NCBI GenBank assembly: GCA_002482715.1
Contig: DLGN01000014.1
Span: forward strand, 1 to 15,162
Source: Oxalobacteraceae bacterium UBA7693
Lineage (GTDB): Bacteria; Pseudomonadota; Gammaproteobacteria; Burkholderiales; Burkholderiaceae_D
DNA length: 15,162 bases
Direction of reading: 5' to 3'
Part shown: positions 7,197-14,704 of the stretch, piece by piece
Numbering within the stretch: the stretch's first letter is position 1
Layout of the letters: every line of letters begins with the position of its first letter
Made by a program: the position numbers and the translations under genes
The notes under the pieces: generated by a model
Seen by the model: only the letters and a program-made list of their open reading frames with translations
The model's database searches: none
What the model was told of the DNA's origin: nothing

Positions 7197-8186
7197 TTAG
7201 CGACTCTGCCTTGCAAAGAAATCCCAAATCAAAACAGGACCATTTGGTGATATTGGCGACGGGCCAACTAGGCGCGGACGTTTCCAATGAGGCTGAGGCA
7301 TGCCGTGTCCGCCACCAAAGATGGTCACAAGTTCTACTTCCGTTTTGCTTTCGTTTTTCCAAAGCGCACGTTCGAATTTTGTTTTGTTTTTATCACTGAA
7401 CAGCGCCGAATTCGTCTCAGGATTGATCACAGGATTGCCGCCAATTTTATTCAAATCAACAAAGAATTTAGCAGTATCTTGCGATGATCTGAGTATGCCG
7501 CCTTTGTAGAACAAACCAAATAAACTAGTCTCGCCACCACCATATTGAACGATGGGGTCTTCAGTACCATTCATAATCATCACTGATGTGCTTTGCCCCG
7601 CACTAGTGCATTTAAAATTGTCCGCGACAGGTACGTTTGCCGAGACTGCGGCCACCGCGCGAAAACGAGCGGGGACTTCTATGGCTAAACGCAAGGACAT
7701 AAAGCCACCGGAAGACACGCCAGTTGCAAAAACACGTTGCGGATCGAAACCATTTTCTGCAATCAGTTTATCGGTGAGCAGCGTCAGAAATTTAACATGG
7801 TCAAGCTCATGTCCGTCGACTTTAAAACCACCCACTTTGCTACAGTCATTCCAATCAAAAGAACTCGCGCTCGGATAGACCACACCAAAACCGTATTGAT
7901 CCGCTAAGCGGTCAAATCCATAACCGGTCTCTAATCGAATCTGTGTTCCATTTTGGCCGGAACCATGCATGACTATAACTAAGGGAGCACCTTGCGCCAA
8001 GCCTTTCGGCAGGTAGGTGCGGTAAGTTCTTTCCTTGCCATCGACTTGAATGGTAGCCTTTCTCAGTACACCAGAGAGTTGTGGCATGTCGGGATCTGGC
8101 GTGTAGAGAAAATAGGCGAACAAGCCACCAGCTAGCGCGATCAAACCAAGCAAAGTAAACAAACTTCTGAGTAGGATTTTTTTCAT
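7197..8186 (-). CDS. PHB depolymerase/LpqC-like alpha/beta-hydrolase esterase, membrane-anchored
   Basis: A 329-residue serine hydrolase of the LpqC / poly(3-hydroxybutyrate) depolymerase-feruloyl esterase (CE1-like) family. Residues 1-28 form a lysine-led hydrophobic segment without an obvious signal peptidase I site, so it is either a signal anchor or an uncleaved export signal facing the periplasm. The oxyanion motif MHGSGQNG is at 73-80. The nucleophile is Ser158 in GVSSGG, the acid probably Asp210 in NGTEDP, and the histidine His294 in GGGHGMP. Cys115 and Cys193 could form a disulphide, as in relatives. No separate starch- or PHB-binding domain is present, so an oligomer or small-ester substrate is more likely than polymeric granules. 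It is transcribed leftward and convergent with the YqaA-type gene. The ribosome site before the ATG is weak. Confidence 0.88.
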   Translation of the reverse strand: MKKILLRSLFTLLGLIALAGGLFAYFLYTPDPDMPQLSGVLRKATIQVDGKERTYRTYLPKGLAQGAPLVIVMHGSGQNGTQIRLETGYGFDRLADQYGFGVVYPSASSFDWNDCSKVGGFKVDGHELDHVKFLTLLTDKLIAENGFDPQRVFATGVSSGGFMSLRLAIEVPARFRAVAAVSANVPVADNFKCTSAGQSTSVMIMNGTEDPIVQYGGGETSLFGLFYKGGILRSSQDTAKFFVDLNKIGGNPVINPETNSALFSDKNKTKFERALWKNESKTEVELVTIFGGGHGMPQPHWKRPRLVGPSPISPNGPVLIWDFFARQSR

Positions 8187-8246
8187 GATTTTGCTTCTTT
8201 AAATTGTAGGACTTACGAAAAATTGCGCAAGTTAAAGCGTCATTGC

Positions 8247-8306
8247 GTAGGGTGCGCCGTGCGCACCACACACATAGTCTGCTTAGGTGCGCACGGCGCA
8301 CCCTAG
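8247..8306. repeat. GTAG-type inverted repeat (REP/BIME-like) with a long perfect stem
   Basis: The 20-base arm at 8248-8267 is the exact reverse complement of 8286-8305, with an 18-base spacer. The left arm is preceded by G, giving GTAGGGTG at the foot. Each arm contains its own GTGCG/CGCAC-type palindrome. It lies between the 3' end of the membrane-protein gene (8428) and the start of the esterase gene (8186). The layout equals that of 4750-4818 although the core sequence differs. It may end or stabilise the upstream transcript. Confidence 0.6.
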
Positions 8307-8427
8307 CTTATTCCACTTATTCTTGAGCTTCCCCTTTATCGAGCACGACAAAGGAACATAACAACGCCAGCGTCTGTTTTGCGTAAGTCTTAAATTGGAT
8401 GCGTTATGGAAAAATTGCTTAAATTTT

Positions 8428-8847
8428 TTACTTCGCTTTGCGCCACTGATCACCTGGCTTGTTGATGTAATGACGATACACATAAGACCAAGGTATGGCG
8501 GCATACACAAGAATCACCAAACCAATCGCAAACACATTGGGCAATAACTTATCATCGAAGGTTCCGTTTAACCAGAGTGGCAAAGGTACAGCAATCAGCC
8601 AAATCGTCTTCCATATTAATTCCCACATCAGTATGGGTAATAACTGCAAGGGATAACGAATACCCAACACACACAGCAACCAAAATGCCGCCATCATGGA
8701 CGTTTCAACGCCACGGAAAAATTCCCAGGCTGCGAAAGGTTTTTTAGACGCGATTACGTCCGGCCATAAACTGAGCGCTAGCCCAACTACCACCAGCAAG
8801 TACATCGCACGTAATACATAAAGTCGGGTGAGTGAAACTTCGTTCAT
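8428..8847 (-). CDS. Four-helix integral membrane protein of unknown function
   Basis: I do not recognise a named family. The 139-residue product has four likely transmembrane helices at about 9-28, 43-64, 68-94 and 103-126, a short acidic/polar loop GTFDDK near residue 97, and a basic C-terminal tail (INKPGDQWRKAK), suggesting a cytosolic C-terminus. The start ATG (8845-8847) is preceded by AGGAA at 8853-8857 on the minus strand with good spacing, which settles the start. It begins 42 bases after the stop of the exported TPR gene and is very probably co-transcribed with it. A possible role with the TPR protein at the envelope is inference only. Confidence 0.8.
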   Translation of the reverse strand: MNEVSLTRLYVLRAMYLLVVVGLALSLWPDVIASKKPFAAWEFFRGVETSMMAAFWLLCVLGIRYPLQLLPILMWELIWKTIWLIAVPLPLWLNGTFDDKLLPNVFAIGLVILVYAAIPWSYVYRHYINKPGDQWRKAK

Positions 8848-8889
8848 GATTTTTCCTATCGTTCTTTTATCAGTTTTATGGAATAGAGA

Positions 8890-9909
8890 TTACTTCAGTA
8901 GCTTTAATTGTTCTTCAGCGTCAGCACGGGTTTTTGTGCCCAAGGCCGGAGTGAATGCAAGTGCTCTTTCAAAAGATGAAATAGCTTTTGGCTTGTCGCC
9001 CAAGGCTTGCCATGTTTTGCCGAGTCGATAAAGCGCAGCGCCAGTTATCTCAATGCTTAAAGATTTCTCTAATTGTGGTAGCGCTTCTTTGGCTTTTCCC
9101 TGCTCTTGCAACGACCTGCCAAGTCCAAGATAAGCGACCGAAGAATCAGGAAAACGTTGAATCACTTCGCGGAACATCTTTTCAGCTTCAACGGATTTTT
9201 TCTCTTTGACAAACGACTGCGCAATTTCTACAGCGATCTCATTCTGTAACTGTGCGATGACAGCATTGCCGTTGGTATTGACCGCCAAAACATTGTTTTT
9301 CGCTTTTTCAATTTTCTCGTCTTTGAGATCAAACTTCGCCTGCAATAAACTTGCTACCGCAGGACTGACTTTCTGCGTTTCAGCAATCACCTCTTTCGCT
9401 TTTGAATTGCTGCCGCCCATTAATCCAGGCACTTCCAAATAAAAAGTCATCAACGAGTTAGCAGCATTAAAATTTCTTGGATCTAATTCAAGCGCTTTTT
9501 TGAAGGAGTCGCGTATCTTTCCCAATGAGCTAATGCCAGCCATCATGCCGCCTTTTTCTGCTTTGGTGCCAAGCACATCGCCAAGTGCTTCATGACATTC
9601 AGAGTTCTTAGGATTGCTTGCAATGCACTGTTCCGCAAGCTTGACGCCTTCATCGAGTCGAGCGACCTTGCCATCGATCAGAATCAAGTCGACTTTGGCT
9701 ACTAAAGCATCGGCGTAATTCGCATCCGTCGCCAGTTTGCTACTGATCGCACGCTCCACTTCCGCATATTTCTTTGCTTTGATGAGCGCGCTGTATTCAT
9801 GAGCTTGCGCTGACTGCATGCCAAGCAAGGGGGGGAGCAATGGAGCGATCAAGAGTGAGGCCGTGATGGCGTGGCGAATACGGGATGTTTGGTGAGATAG
9901 GATAGGCAT
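8890..9909 (-). CDS. Exported tetratricopeptide-repeat protein
   Basis: A 339-residue protein with a cleavable signal peptide: basic start, hydrophobic 15-30, and AQA at 34-36 as a likely cleavage site, so it should be periplasmic. The mature part is almost all helical repeats. Recognisable TPR units include about 104-148 (ECHEALGDVLG ... ALELDPRNFNAANSL), 225-258, 257-290 (AYLGLGRSLQEQGKAKEALPQLEKSL) and 291-325 (ALYRLGKTWQALGDKPKAISSFERAL). The PGLMGGSNSKA stretch (161-171) resembles the G-rich insert of a recurrent group of exported TPR proteins. Cys95 and Cys105 could pair after export. No catalytic domain is visible; a scaffolding or protein-binding role is likely. The start is supported by AAGGAA at 9915-9920 (minus). 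First gene of a two-gene unit with the membrane protein at 8428-8847. Confidence 0.88.
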   Translation of the reverse strand: MPILSHQTSRIRHAITASLLIAPLLPPLLGMQSAQAHEYSALIKAKKYAEVERAISSKLATDANYADALVAKVDLILIDGKVARLDEGVKLAEQCIASNPKNSECHEALGDVLGTKAEKGGMMAGISSLGKIRDSFKKALELDPRNFNAANSLMTFYLEVPGLMGGSNSKAKEVIAETQKVSPAVASLLQAKFDLKDEKIEKAKNNVLAVNTNGNAVIAQLQNEIAVEIAQSFVKEKKSVEAEKMFREVIQRFPDSSVAYLGLGRSLQEQGKAKEALPQLEKSLSIEITGAALYRLGKTWQALGDKPKAISSFERALAFTPALGTKTRADAEEQLKLLK

Positions 9910-10216
9910 TTCATTTCCTTATTTAATTGGTCGGTATCAGGTGATTGAGACGATTTCAAGCCGCAATCGATGATGAAGTATCGGTTCTATCATCCTAATT
10001 TTCTATCAAAATCGGACGGATTACGGTCTGATCACCATGACTTGCGGTAGAAGTGCGGTGAGTTACATACGGAAATTGAATTGCGGGGGAGGATGGGAGA
10101 CTGTTGGTGCCTGAACTTTTCAGTGTTGTTTGGCAGATGAAAATTTGCAATGCAATAAAGATCTCAATCCTCAGCACACCAGTATCTGAGCAAATTCATT
10201 GTTAGCGAATGGACTT

Positions 10217-10244
10217 TTGACGTAGGATGACGGGAGTCTATTTT
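10217..10244 (+). promoter_or_regulatory. Candidate sigma-70 promoter for the aminopeptidase gene
   Basis: TTGACG (10217-10222), 16-base spacer, TATTTT (10239-10244): five of six and four of six matches to consensus. Predicted transcription starts near 10251, giving a leader of about 52 bases to the ATG at 10304. Confidence 0.45.
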
Positions 10245-10294
10245 TCACATGCTAGTAAATGAGATTTAACGAATTTTCTAGTCAATTAAGAATC

Positions 10295-10298
10295 GGAG
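10295..10298 (+). promoter_or_regulatory. Ribosome binding site that sets the aminopeptidase start
   Basis: GGAG lies five bases before the ATG at 10304 and eight before the ATG at 10307. The upstream in-frame ATG at 10259 has no such site and would place 15 polar residues before the signal peptide, so the start is 10304 or 10307. Confidence 0.6.
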
Positions 10299-10303
10299 TC
10301 CTC

Positions 10304-11749
10304 ATGATGTATCAACGTGTTTTTTCTCTGTCTGCATTGCTGTGTCTACTGACAGCGCCTTTCTGTCTTAATAGTGTTGCCGCGCCAGCAGTCGCAGCCA
10401 AACAAAGTTTTCATGCCGCGCGTTTGCCGGCTAGTTTCTTCGCTGGAAATCGTGCACGCTTATTAGACGAACTCAAGAAAATGGGTCCCGGCACGATTGC
10501 GGTGATTAAGTCGATGCCAGAGCAAAATCGCAATGGTGATAGTACACACATGTACCGGCAAGATTCTGATTTCTACTATTTGACTGGTGTCGAAGAAGCT
10601 GAAGCTGTGGCAGTTTTGGATGCTGATAGTAATCAAACCTACACCTTGTATGTGCGCAAGCGCGACCCGCGTCGCGAAGCCTATGATGGCGCGCGGCTCG
10701 GCGTTGAAGGCGCATTAAAACTCGGTGCGAATAAAGCAGAATCATTTCCAGCGGCGGAAGTGAACCTAAAAAATCTTGTCAACAAAGCGCAGCGCGTCGT
10801 ACTGGTGTCCAATTTTGATGAGGACTTCCGTAAAAAGATGTTGGATTGGGTCTACCCTTTCGGCAGCGACAATAATCACTCCTCACATAAACGTATTTTG
10901 GTCGACGGTCGCCACATCGTGGCAGAAATGCGCCTCATCAAACAGGCTGCAGAAATCGACATGTTGCAACGCGCAGTCGACGTCACTATTGCCGGACATT
11001 TTTCGGCAATGAAGGCGTCGCTCACGGCCACCAATGAGGGCGAAGTGGCTGGCGGTTTTCAAGGCACAGTCCGCAGCATGGGAGCTAGGTTTACAGGCTA
11101 CGACACCATCGCTGGCGCGGGCCGCAATAGCTGTGTTTTACATTATCTGACCAACGATCACGACATCGAAAAGGGGTCGTTGATGTTACTTGATGCTGGT
11201 GCTGAAGTGGGCTACTACACGGCAGATGTCACACGCACATGGCCTGTGTCCGGTCAATTTTCTAAGGAACAAAAAGCCATCTACGAGCTGGTTTTAAAAG
11301 CGCAAAATGCCGCCATCGATTTAGTCAAACCTGGTCGCGTTCATCATGAAGGCTTTGATACCGCCATGCGGATCTTGAGTGATGGCTTAGTCGATCTTGG
11401 CTTACTCCAAGGCGATAAAGACAGCGTCTATAAAAGTGGTGCTTATAGCCGCTTCACCATGCATGGCATTAGCCATTGGATAGGTCTCGATGTGCATGAT
11501 ACGGGCGACTATCAAATGGAAACTGGTAAACGCGGAGGCCGACGTGTCTTGGTTCCTGGCATGGCATTGACAGTAGAACCCGGCATTTACATCCCTAAAG
11601 ATGCGAATGATGTAGACGCCAAATGGCGCGGCATCGGCGTGCGTATTGAAGACGTGATTTTGGTGACGCCAGAAGGTAATCGTAATATGAGTGATAAGTT
11701 GCCACGTACTGTGAAAGATGTGGAAGCGGTTTTGAAGAAGCGTAATTGA
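10304..11749 (+). CDS. Exported Xaa-Pro aminopeptidase (M24B, PepP-like)
   Basis: A 481-residue metallopeptidase of the aminopeptidase P type that removes N-terminal residues preceding proline. An N-terminal signal peptide (hydrophobic 6-25, probable cleavage in the alanine-rich stretch near 25-32) marks it as exported, unlike cytosolic E. coli PepP. The aminopeptidase-P N-terminal domain occupies about 38-190, and the pita-bread catalytic domain follows to about 470. All five dinuclear-metal ligands are visible: Asp297 (LLDAGAE), Asp308 (TADVTRTWP), His391 (MHGISHWIGLDVHD), Glu425 (VEPGIYI) and Glu449 (VRIEDVI). The helper histidines His387 and His398 are also present. It should therefore be active, with Mn2+ as usual metal. 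No operon partner: DUF2058 follows after 242 bases. The E. coli pepP-ubiH context is absent, so I leave the symbol blank. Confidence 0.93.
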   Translation: MMYQRVFSLSALLCLLTAPFCLNSVAAPAVAAKQSFHAARLPASFFAGNRARLLDELKKMGPGTIAVIKSMPEQNRNGDSTHMYRQDSDFYYLTGVEEAEAVAVLDADSNQTYTLYVRKRDPRREAYDGARLGVEGALKLGANKAESFPAAEVNLKNLVNKAQRVVLVSNFDEDFRKKMLDWVYPFGSDNNHSSHKRILVDGRHIVAEMRLIKQAAEIDMLQRAVDVTIAGHFSAMKASLTATNEGEVAGGFQGTVRSMGARFTGYDTIAGAGRNSCVLHYLTNDHDIEKGSLMLLDAGAEVGYYTADVTRTWPVSGQFSKEQKAIYELVLKAQNAAIDLVKPGRVHHEGFDTAMRILSDGLVDLGLLQGDKDSVYKSGAYSRFTMHGISHWIGLDVHDTGDYQMETGKRGGRRVLVPGMALTVEPGIYIPKDANDVDAKWRGIGVRIEDVILVTPEGNRNMSDKLPRTVKDVEAVLKKRN

Positions 11750-11763
11750 TTCTCAATAGATGA

Positions 11764-11787
11764 GCATCCCGCTCTTTTGTGGGATGC
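11764..11787 (+). terminator. Possible terminator hairpin after the aminopeptidase gene
   Basis: GCATCCC (11764-11770) and GGGATGC (11781-11787) form a 7-bp stem with a 10-base loop, 14 bases after the stop codon. No U-run follows (GCTTACAT), so intrinsic termination would be inefficient. Position is its main support. Confidence 0.35.
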
Positions 11788-11919
11788 GCTTACATAAAGT
11801 AAAGCACCACCGAATATTTCCTCTCCCGTACTCAAAACGTCGTAGCAGACTCCGGCTAATGTAGGCATGACATTCACTGAGAACATCGGAAATTGAGGGA
11901 CGCAGCATCGCAAAATTTG

Positions 11920-11964
11920 CTATCCTAGCGCCTCGTGATTATTCTGCAGCCTTGTCTAGGATAG
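11920..11964. other. 9-bp inverted repeat upstream of the DUF2058 gene
   Basis: CTATCCTAG (11920-11928) and CTAGGATAG (11956-11964) are perfect inverted repeats separated by 27 bases, ending 27 bases before the ATG at 11992. TGCTATCCT at 11918-11926 could double as an extended -10 (TGnTATCCT), though no good -35 is seen. Possible operator or leader hairpin. Confidence 0.35.
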
Positions 11965-11991
11965 TCAGCACTTATTTTATGAAAGCGTATT

Positions 11992-12528
11992 ATGGCGTCA
12001 CTGCAAGATCAATTTTTAAAAGCGGGCTTGGTCGATAAAAACAAAGCGAAGAAGCTTCATCAAGACAAGACCCAGCAGAAAAAAATCGAGCGACGGACTG
12101 GGAGCGAGAGCGTCGATGAGGCGCGTTTGGCTGCGCTTGAGGTGCAGCGTAAAAATGCCGAGCGCGCGCGTGAACTCAATGCGCAGCGTGATGCTGCAGC
12201 CGCGCAAAAAGCAGTATTGGCACAAATAGTGCAGATGGTGCAAACCAATCGTCAAAGCAAAGGTGGTGGCGATATCGCTTATTACTATACGCATGGCACC
12301 AAGATCGATAAGATCTATGTGTCGGCAGAGGTGCAGAAACACTTAATTGCTGGCCGATTGGTGATCGTGTGCCTAGATGGAAAAACCGAACTAATTCCTC
12401 GGGTGATCGCAGATAAAATCGCCGAGCGCGACGAATCAATAGTGGTGCGGGTGAAGAAGACATCGACCGAGGTTGATGAAGATGATCCGTACGCAGCCTT
12501 CCAGATTCCGGATGACTTTACGTGGTAG
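11992..12528 (+). CDS. DUF2058 family protein (YaiL-like)
   Basis: A 178-residue soluble protein matching the DUF2058/YaiL pattern. The N-terminus MASLQDQFLKAGLVDKNKAK (1-20) is the family hallmark. A very basic and glutamine-rich helical/coiled segment follows (about 20-75, KTQQKKIERR, RELNAQRDAAAAQK), then a compact C-terminal domain (about 90-178: YYYTHGTKIDKIYVS, AGRLVIVCLDGKTELIP). E. coli YaiL has been described as associated with nucleoprotein or polysomes; the biochemical role is not established. The charged N-terminal arm suits nucleic-acid or ribosome contact (inference). It stands alone, convergent with the LytTR regulator, and no strong ribosome site is visible. Confidence 0.9.
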   Translation: MASLQDQFLKAGLVDKNKAKKLHQDKTQQKKIERRTGSESVDEARLAALEVQRKNAERARELNAQRDAAAAQKAVLAQIVQMVQTNRQSKGGGDIAYYYTHGTKIDKIYVSAEVQKHLIAGRLVIVCLDGKTELIPRVIADKIAERDESIVVRVKKTSTEVDEDDPYAAFQIPDDFTW

Positions 12529-12805
12529 TGATCTGAGAATTCAATAAGGCGCAATTTTTGGTAAAGGGGGCAACAGCCGAAGGTGTATTGCGCCGTATGA
12601 CGCCTAATCAAGGGGAAAGTGATTTTCTTTACTTCGTTTAATCGCGGCATAAATTACTCTGCTGTTGATTACATGACCGTCGGACGGTGTAATACGCCTG
12701 TGGCTATTACACCCTACTTATCATCGCAAAATTTGAATCCTTAATTCAAGCGCTGCTGATTGTGATATTCCGACTTACTTTGCATGACCATCACCGATGA
12801 GAAAA
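12529..12805. other. Convergent intergenic region with small palindromes
   Basis: 277 bases between the convergent DUF2058 and response-regulator genes, no gene. GGCGCAAT (12548-12555) and ATTGCGCC (12587-12594) form a perfect 8-bp inverted repeat soon after the DUF2058 stop and may help end that transcript. ACCGTC-G-GACGGT is at 12676-12688, overlapping the palindrome at 12686-12717. Confidence 0.4.
12686..12717. repeat. Single GTAG-type palindrome (REP-like)
   Basis: GGTGTAATA (12686-12694) pairs exactly with TATTACACC (12705-12713), extended inward by GCC/GGC past one bulged base. The right arm is followed by CTAC, i.e. GTAG on the minus strand. It looks like one half of the double-hairpin arrangement seen at 4750-4818 and 8247-8306, with another core sequence. 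Confidence 0.45.
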
Positions 12806-13591
12806 CTACATCTGTTTAAAGTGATGTAAATAACTACGGCTCACCGGTAATTTATCAGCACGGCCTTTCATAAATACGTTGGCAGTTTCGTTCTCTCCAC
12901 GCGTCACATGACTCACCATATTGATATTCACGACCACCGAGCGATGTACTTGAATGAAGTGCGTGCTGTCGAGTTGATCTAGTAATTCTTTCAGAGAACT
13001 TCGAATTAAGGCTTCAGCGGGTTTGCCATCTTCGCCACGCCAAGCGATTAAGGTGTACTTTTCGTCCGAACGTAAAAAGTCGATTTCAGCAACGGGGATC
13101 ATACGTAAAGACTGACCGACCATGGCTTTTATCCAGCGCAAGGGTTCCGGTGCAGCTTTCTTTTGCATCCGCGCTTCTAACTTATCCAACAAGATTTCTA
13201 TATCTGGTGCTTCCTGTGAAGTACCAAGACGTTCTCGTACACGGGCAACTGTGTCAGCAAGGCGCGCTGGGTCTACAGGTTTTACTAAATAGTCTAAAGC
13301 GCCTTGCGTGAACGCTTCCACTGCATATTCACTATACGCCGTGACGAAAACCAAATGCACGCCGCGCCCCAGTTGACGTGCCGCTTCAATTCCTGTCATG
13401 CCTGGCATATGCACATCCAGAAAACACACGGTTGGTTTGAGCGCTTGATATTGCTCGACCGCTTCGCGTCCATTGCGCGCTTCCGCGACGATTTCTAATT
13501 CGGGCCAAGCCTGCGCCAGCATGCGTGTTAATGAACTGCGCAATAGTGGTTCGTCATCGGCGATCAGTGCGGTAGGGCGGGTTGCGGTCAT
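12806..13591 (-). CDS. LytTR-family response regulator
   Basis: A 261-residue two-component output protein. The receiver domain (about 8-120) has the acidic pair Asp12/Asp13, phospho-acceptor Asp59 (CFLDVHMPGMTG), Thr84 (VFVTAYSEYA) and Lys104 (YLVKPVDP), so it should be phosphorylatable. A linker (121-150) leads to a LytTR DNA-binding domain (about 152-258) with typical DFLRSDEKYT, RSSLKELLDQL, FIQVHRSVVVNI and LPVSRSYLHHF. It would regulate transcription of unknown targets; no adjacent transport or autolysis operon is present in the window. It starts nine bases after the kinase stop, with AGGGA a suitable distance before the ATG, so the pair is one operon. The BtsR/AlgR/LytR group is the closest general type. 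Confidence 0.95.
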   Translation of the reverse strand: MTATRPTALIADDEPLLRSSLTRMLAQAWPELEIVAEARNGREAVEQYQALKPTVCFLDVHMPGMTGIEAARQLGRGVHLVFVTAYSEYAVEAFTQGALDYLVKPVDPARLADTVARVRERLGTSQEAPDIEILLDKLEARMQKKAAPEPLRWIKAMVGQSLRMIPVAEIDFLRSDEKYTLIAWRGEDGKPAEALIRSSLKELLDQLDSTHFIQVHRSVVVNINMVSHVTRGENETANVFMKGRADKLPVSRSYLHHFKQM

Positions 13592-13600
13592 GTGGATTCC

Positions 13601-14704
13601 CTATGACAAATTGGTCGTTGTAGTGTCCAGTTGTGCTGGAAAATTGATCTCTGCATGAAAGCCATGCGGTTCGATTGCCGTCAAACTGAGTTGTGCCTGA
13701 TCTGCGAAAACTAATTGTAATCGTTCGCGTAGATTTGCCAAGCCTGTGCCTAGGCCCTTACTCCCTTGACCGCCGCTTAAGCCGACGCCAGTATCGCGCA
13801 CTTGCGCCACACAACGATCTTTTTGTAATCGCACCGTGACATCAATACGACCACCTTCTTCACTCGGATCAATACCATGACGCACTGCATTTTCGACTAA
13901 AGTCAGCAAGCTCATCGGCGGGCACGGCATCTGTAGCGCGGCATCATCGACATGAAAAGAAAACTGCAATCGATCCGGCATACGCATGTGCATTAATTCT
14001 AGATAAGCACGCACTAATTCCAACTCTTGTCCCAAAGTGCTTACTGCACTATTTAAATTGGGAACCGCTGCGCGCAAATAGGCAATTAAACTACCTAACA
14101 CCTGCGATGCCTGAGATGAACCAGAATCCACCAACTCTCGGACATTCGCCAAGGTATTAAAAAGAAAATGTGGTTCCACCTGCGCTTGCAATAAACGCAA
14201 ACGTGAATCGAGTGCATCACGAGCAAACTCGCTTCGTTCCAATTCAAATGATAGCGCTTGCCTCTGCGCCTGACCGTTGATATGACGATACAGCGCCGAC
14301 ATCGCGATCCATGGTGAAAATAATAGACCTGCACCAATCATCTCACCGCATCCATCCAATTGTGCCTGCACTTTGTACCAAGGAATGGGCTCGCCTATGG
14401 TCGTCAATGTATAGGCGAGCGCTGCCGCAAATGGAACCACGATCGCGACCGCTGCTAATTGAAGAACCCAACGGGCTATCCAACGGGGTAGGTGTTTCGG
14501 CCAACGCTCAACAATTCCAAACGCCGTCAACTGAATCATACCAATCAAGGCTAAACGAACAAAAATCGTAATCCACCAAGCCGCCCAAGTGAACTTCATC
14601 ATAATACTAAGAATGAGAGTCGCCACTAAAACCACTTTGATACGCTGCCAACCGTACATTGGAGGTAGTGTCGACAATGCGTTTGATAATTCTTTGTTAT
14701 CCAT
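13601..14704 (-). CDS. LytS/AlgZ-type membrane sensor histidine kinase
   Basis: A 367-residue kinase of the His_kinase (PF06580-type) family that partners LytTR regulators. The N-terminal region has about four hydrophobic segments (24-36, 43-62, 76-102, 122-138), with only short loops and no periplasmic or GAF domain, so the signal is probably sensed in or near the membrane. A coiled segment (about 142-175) leads to the phospho-acceptor His179 in QVEPHFLFNTLANVREL. The ATP domain follows, with the N-box Glu271/Asn272 (TLVENAVRHG), DTGVGLSGG (304-312) and GLGTGLANLRERL (317-329). All catalytic motifs are intact. Nine bases separate it from the downstream regulator. The layout resembles AlgZ/FimS-AlgR, but identity with that pair cannot be claimed from context. 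Confidence 0.94.
   Translation of the reverse strand: MDNKELSNALSTLPPMYGWQRIKVVLVATLILSIMMKFTWAAWWITIFVRLALIGMIQLTAFGIVERWPKHLPRWIARWVLQLAAVAIVVPFAAALAYTLTTIGEPIPWYKVQAQLDGCGEMIGAGLLFSPWIAMSALYRHINGQAQRQALSFELERSEFARDALDSRLRLLQAQVEPHFLFNTLANVRELVDSGSSQASQVLGSLIAYLRAAVPNLNSAVSTLGQELELVRAYLELMHMRMPDRLQFSFHVDDAALQMPCPPMSLLTLVENAVRHGIDPSEEGGRIDVTVRLQKDRCVAQVRDTGVGLSGGQGSKGLGTGLANLRERLQLVFADQAQLSLTAIEPHGFHAEINFPAQLDTTTTNLS

Larger units (their letters stand above)
9910..10303. other. Divergent intergenic region (TPR gene / aminopeptidase)
   Basis: 394 bases without a supportable gene. It must hold the promoters of the leftward TPR operon and the rightward aminopeptidase. A plausible rightward sigma-70 promoter is at 10217-10244. 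For the leftward side, TTGAAA is seen on the minus strand near 9955 but has no good -10. The 60-codon minus frame at 9995-10177 has no protein character. Confidence 0.5.

Noticed and set aside
9995..10177. 60-codon minus-strand frame in the divergent region
   Set aside because: No ribosome site, no recognisable domain, and composition of ordinary intergenic sequence.
10259..10303. Longer start for the aminopeptidase at 10259
   Set aside because: It adds 15 polar residues ahead of a good signal peptide and lacks a ribosome site; GGAG sits in front of 10304.
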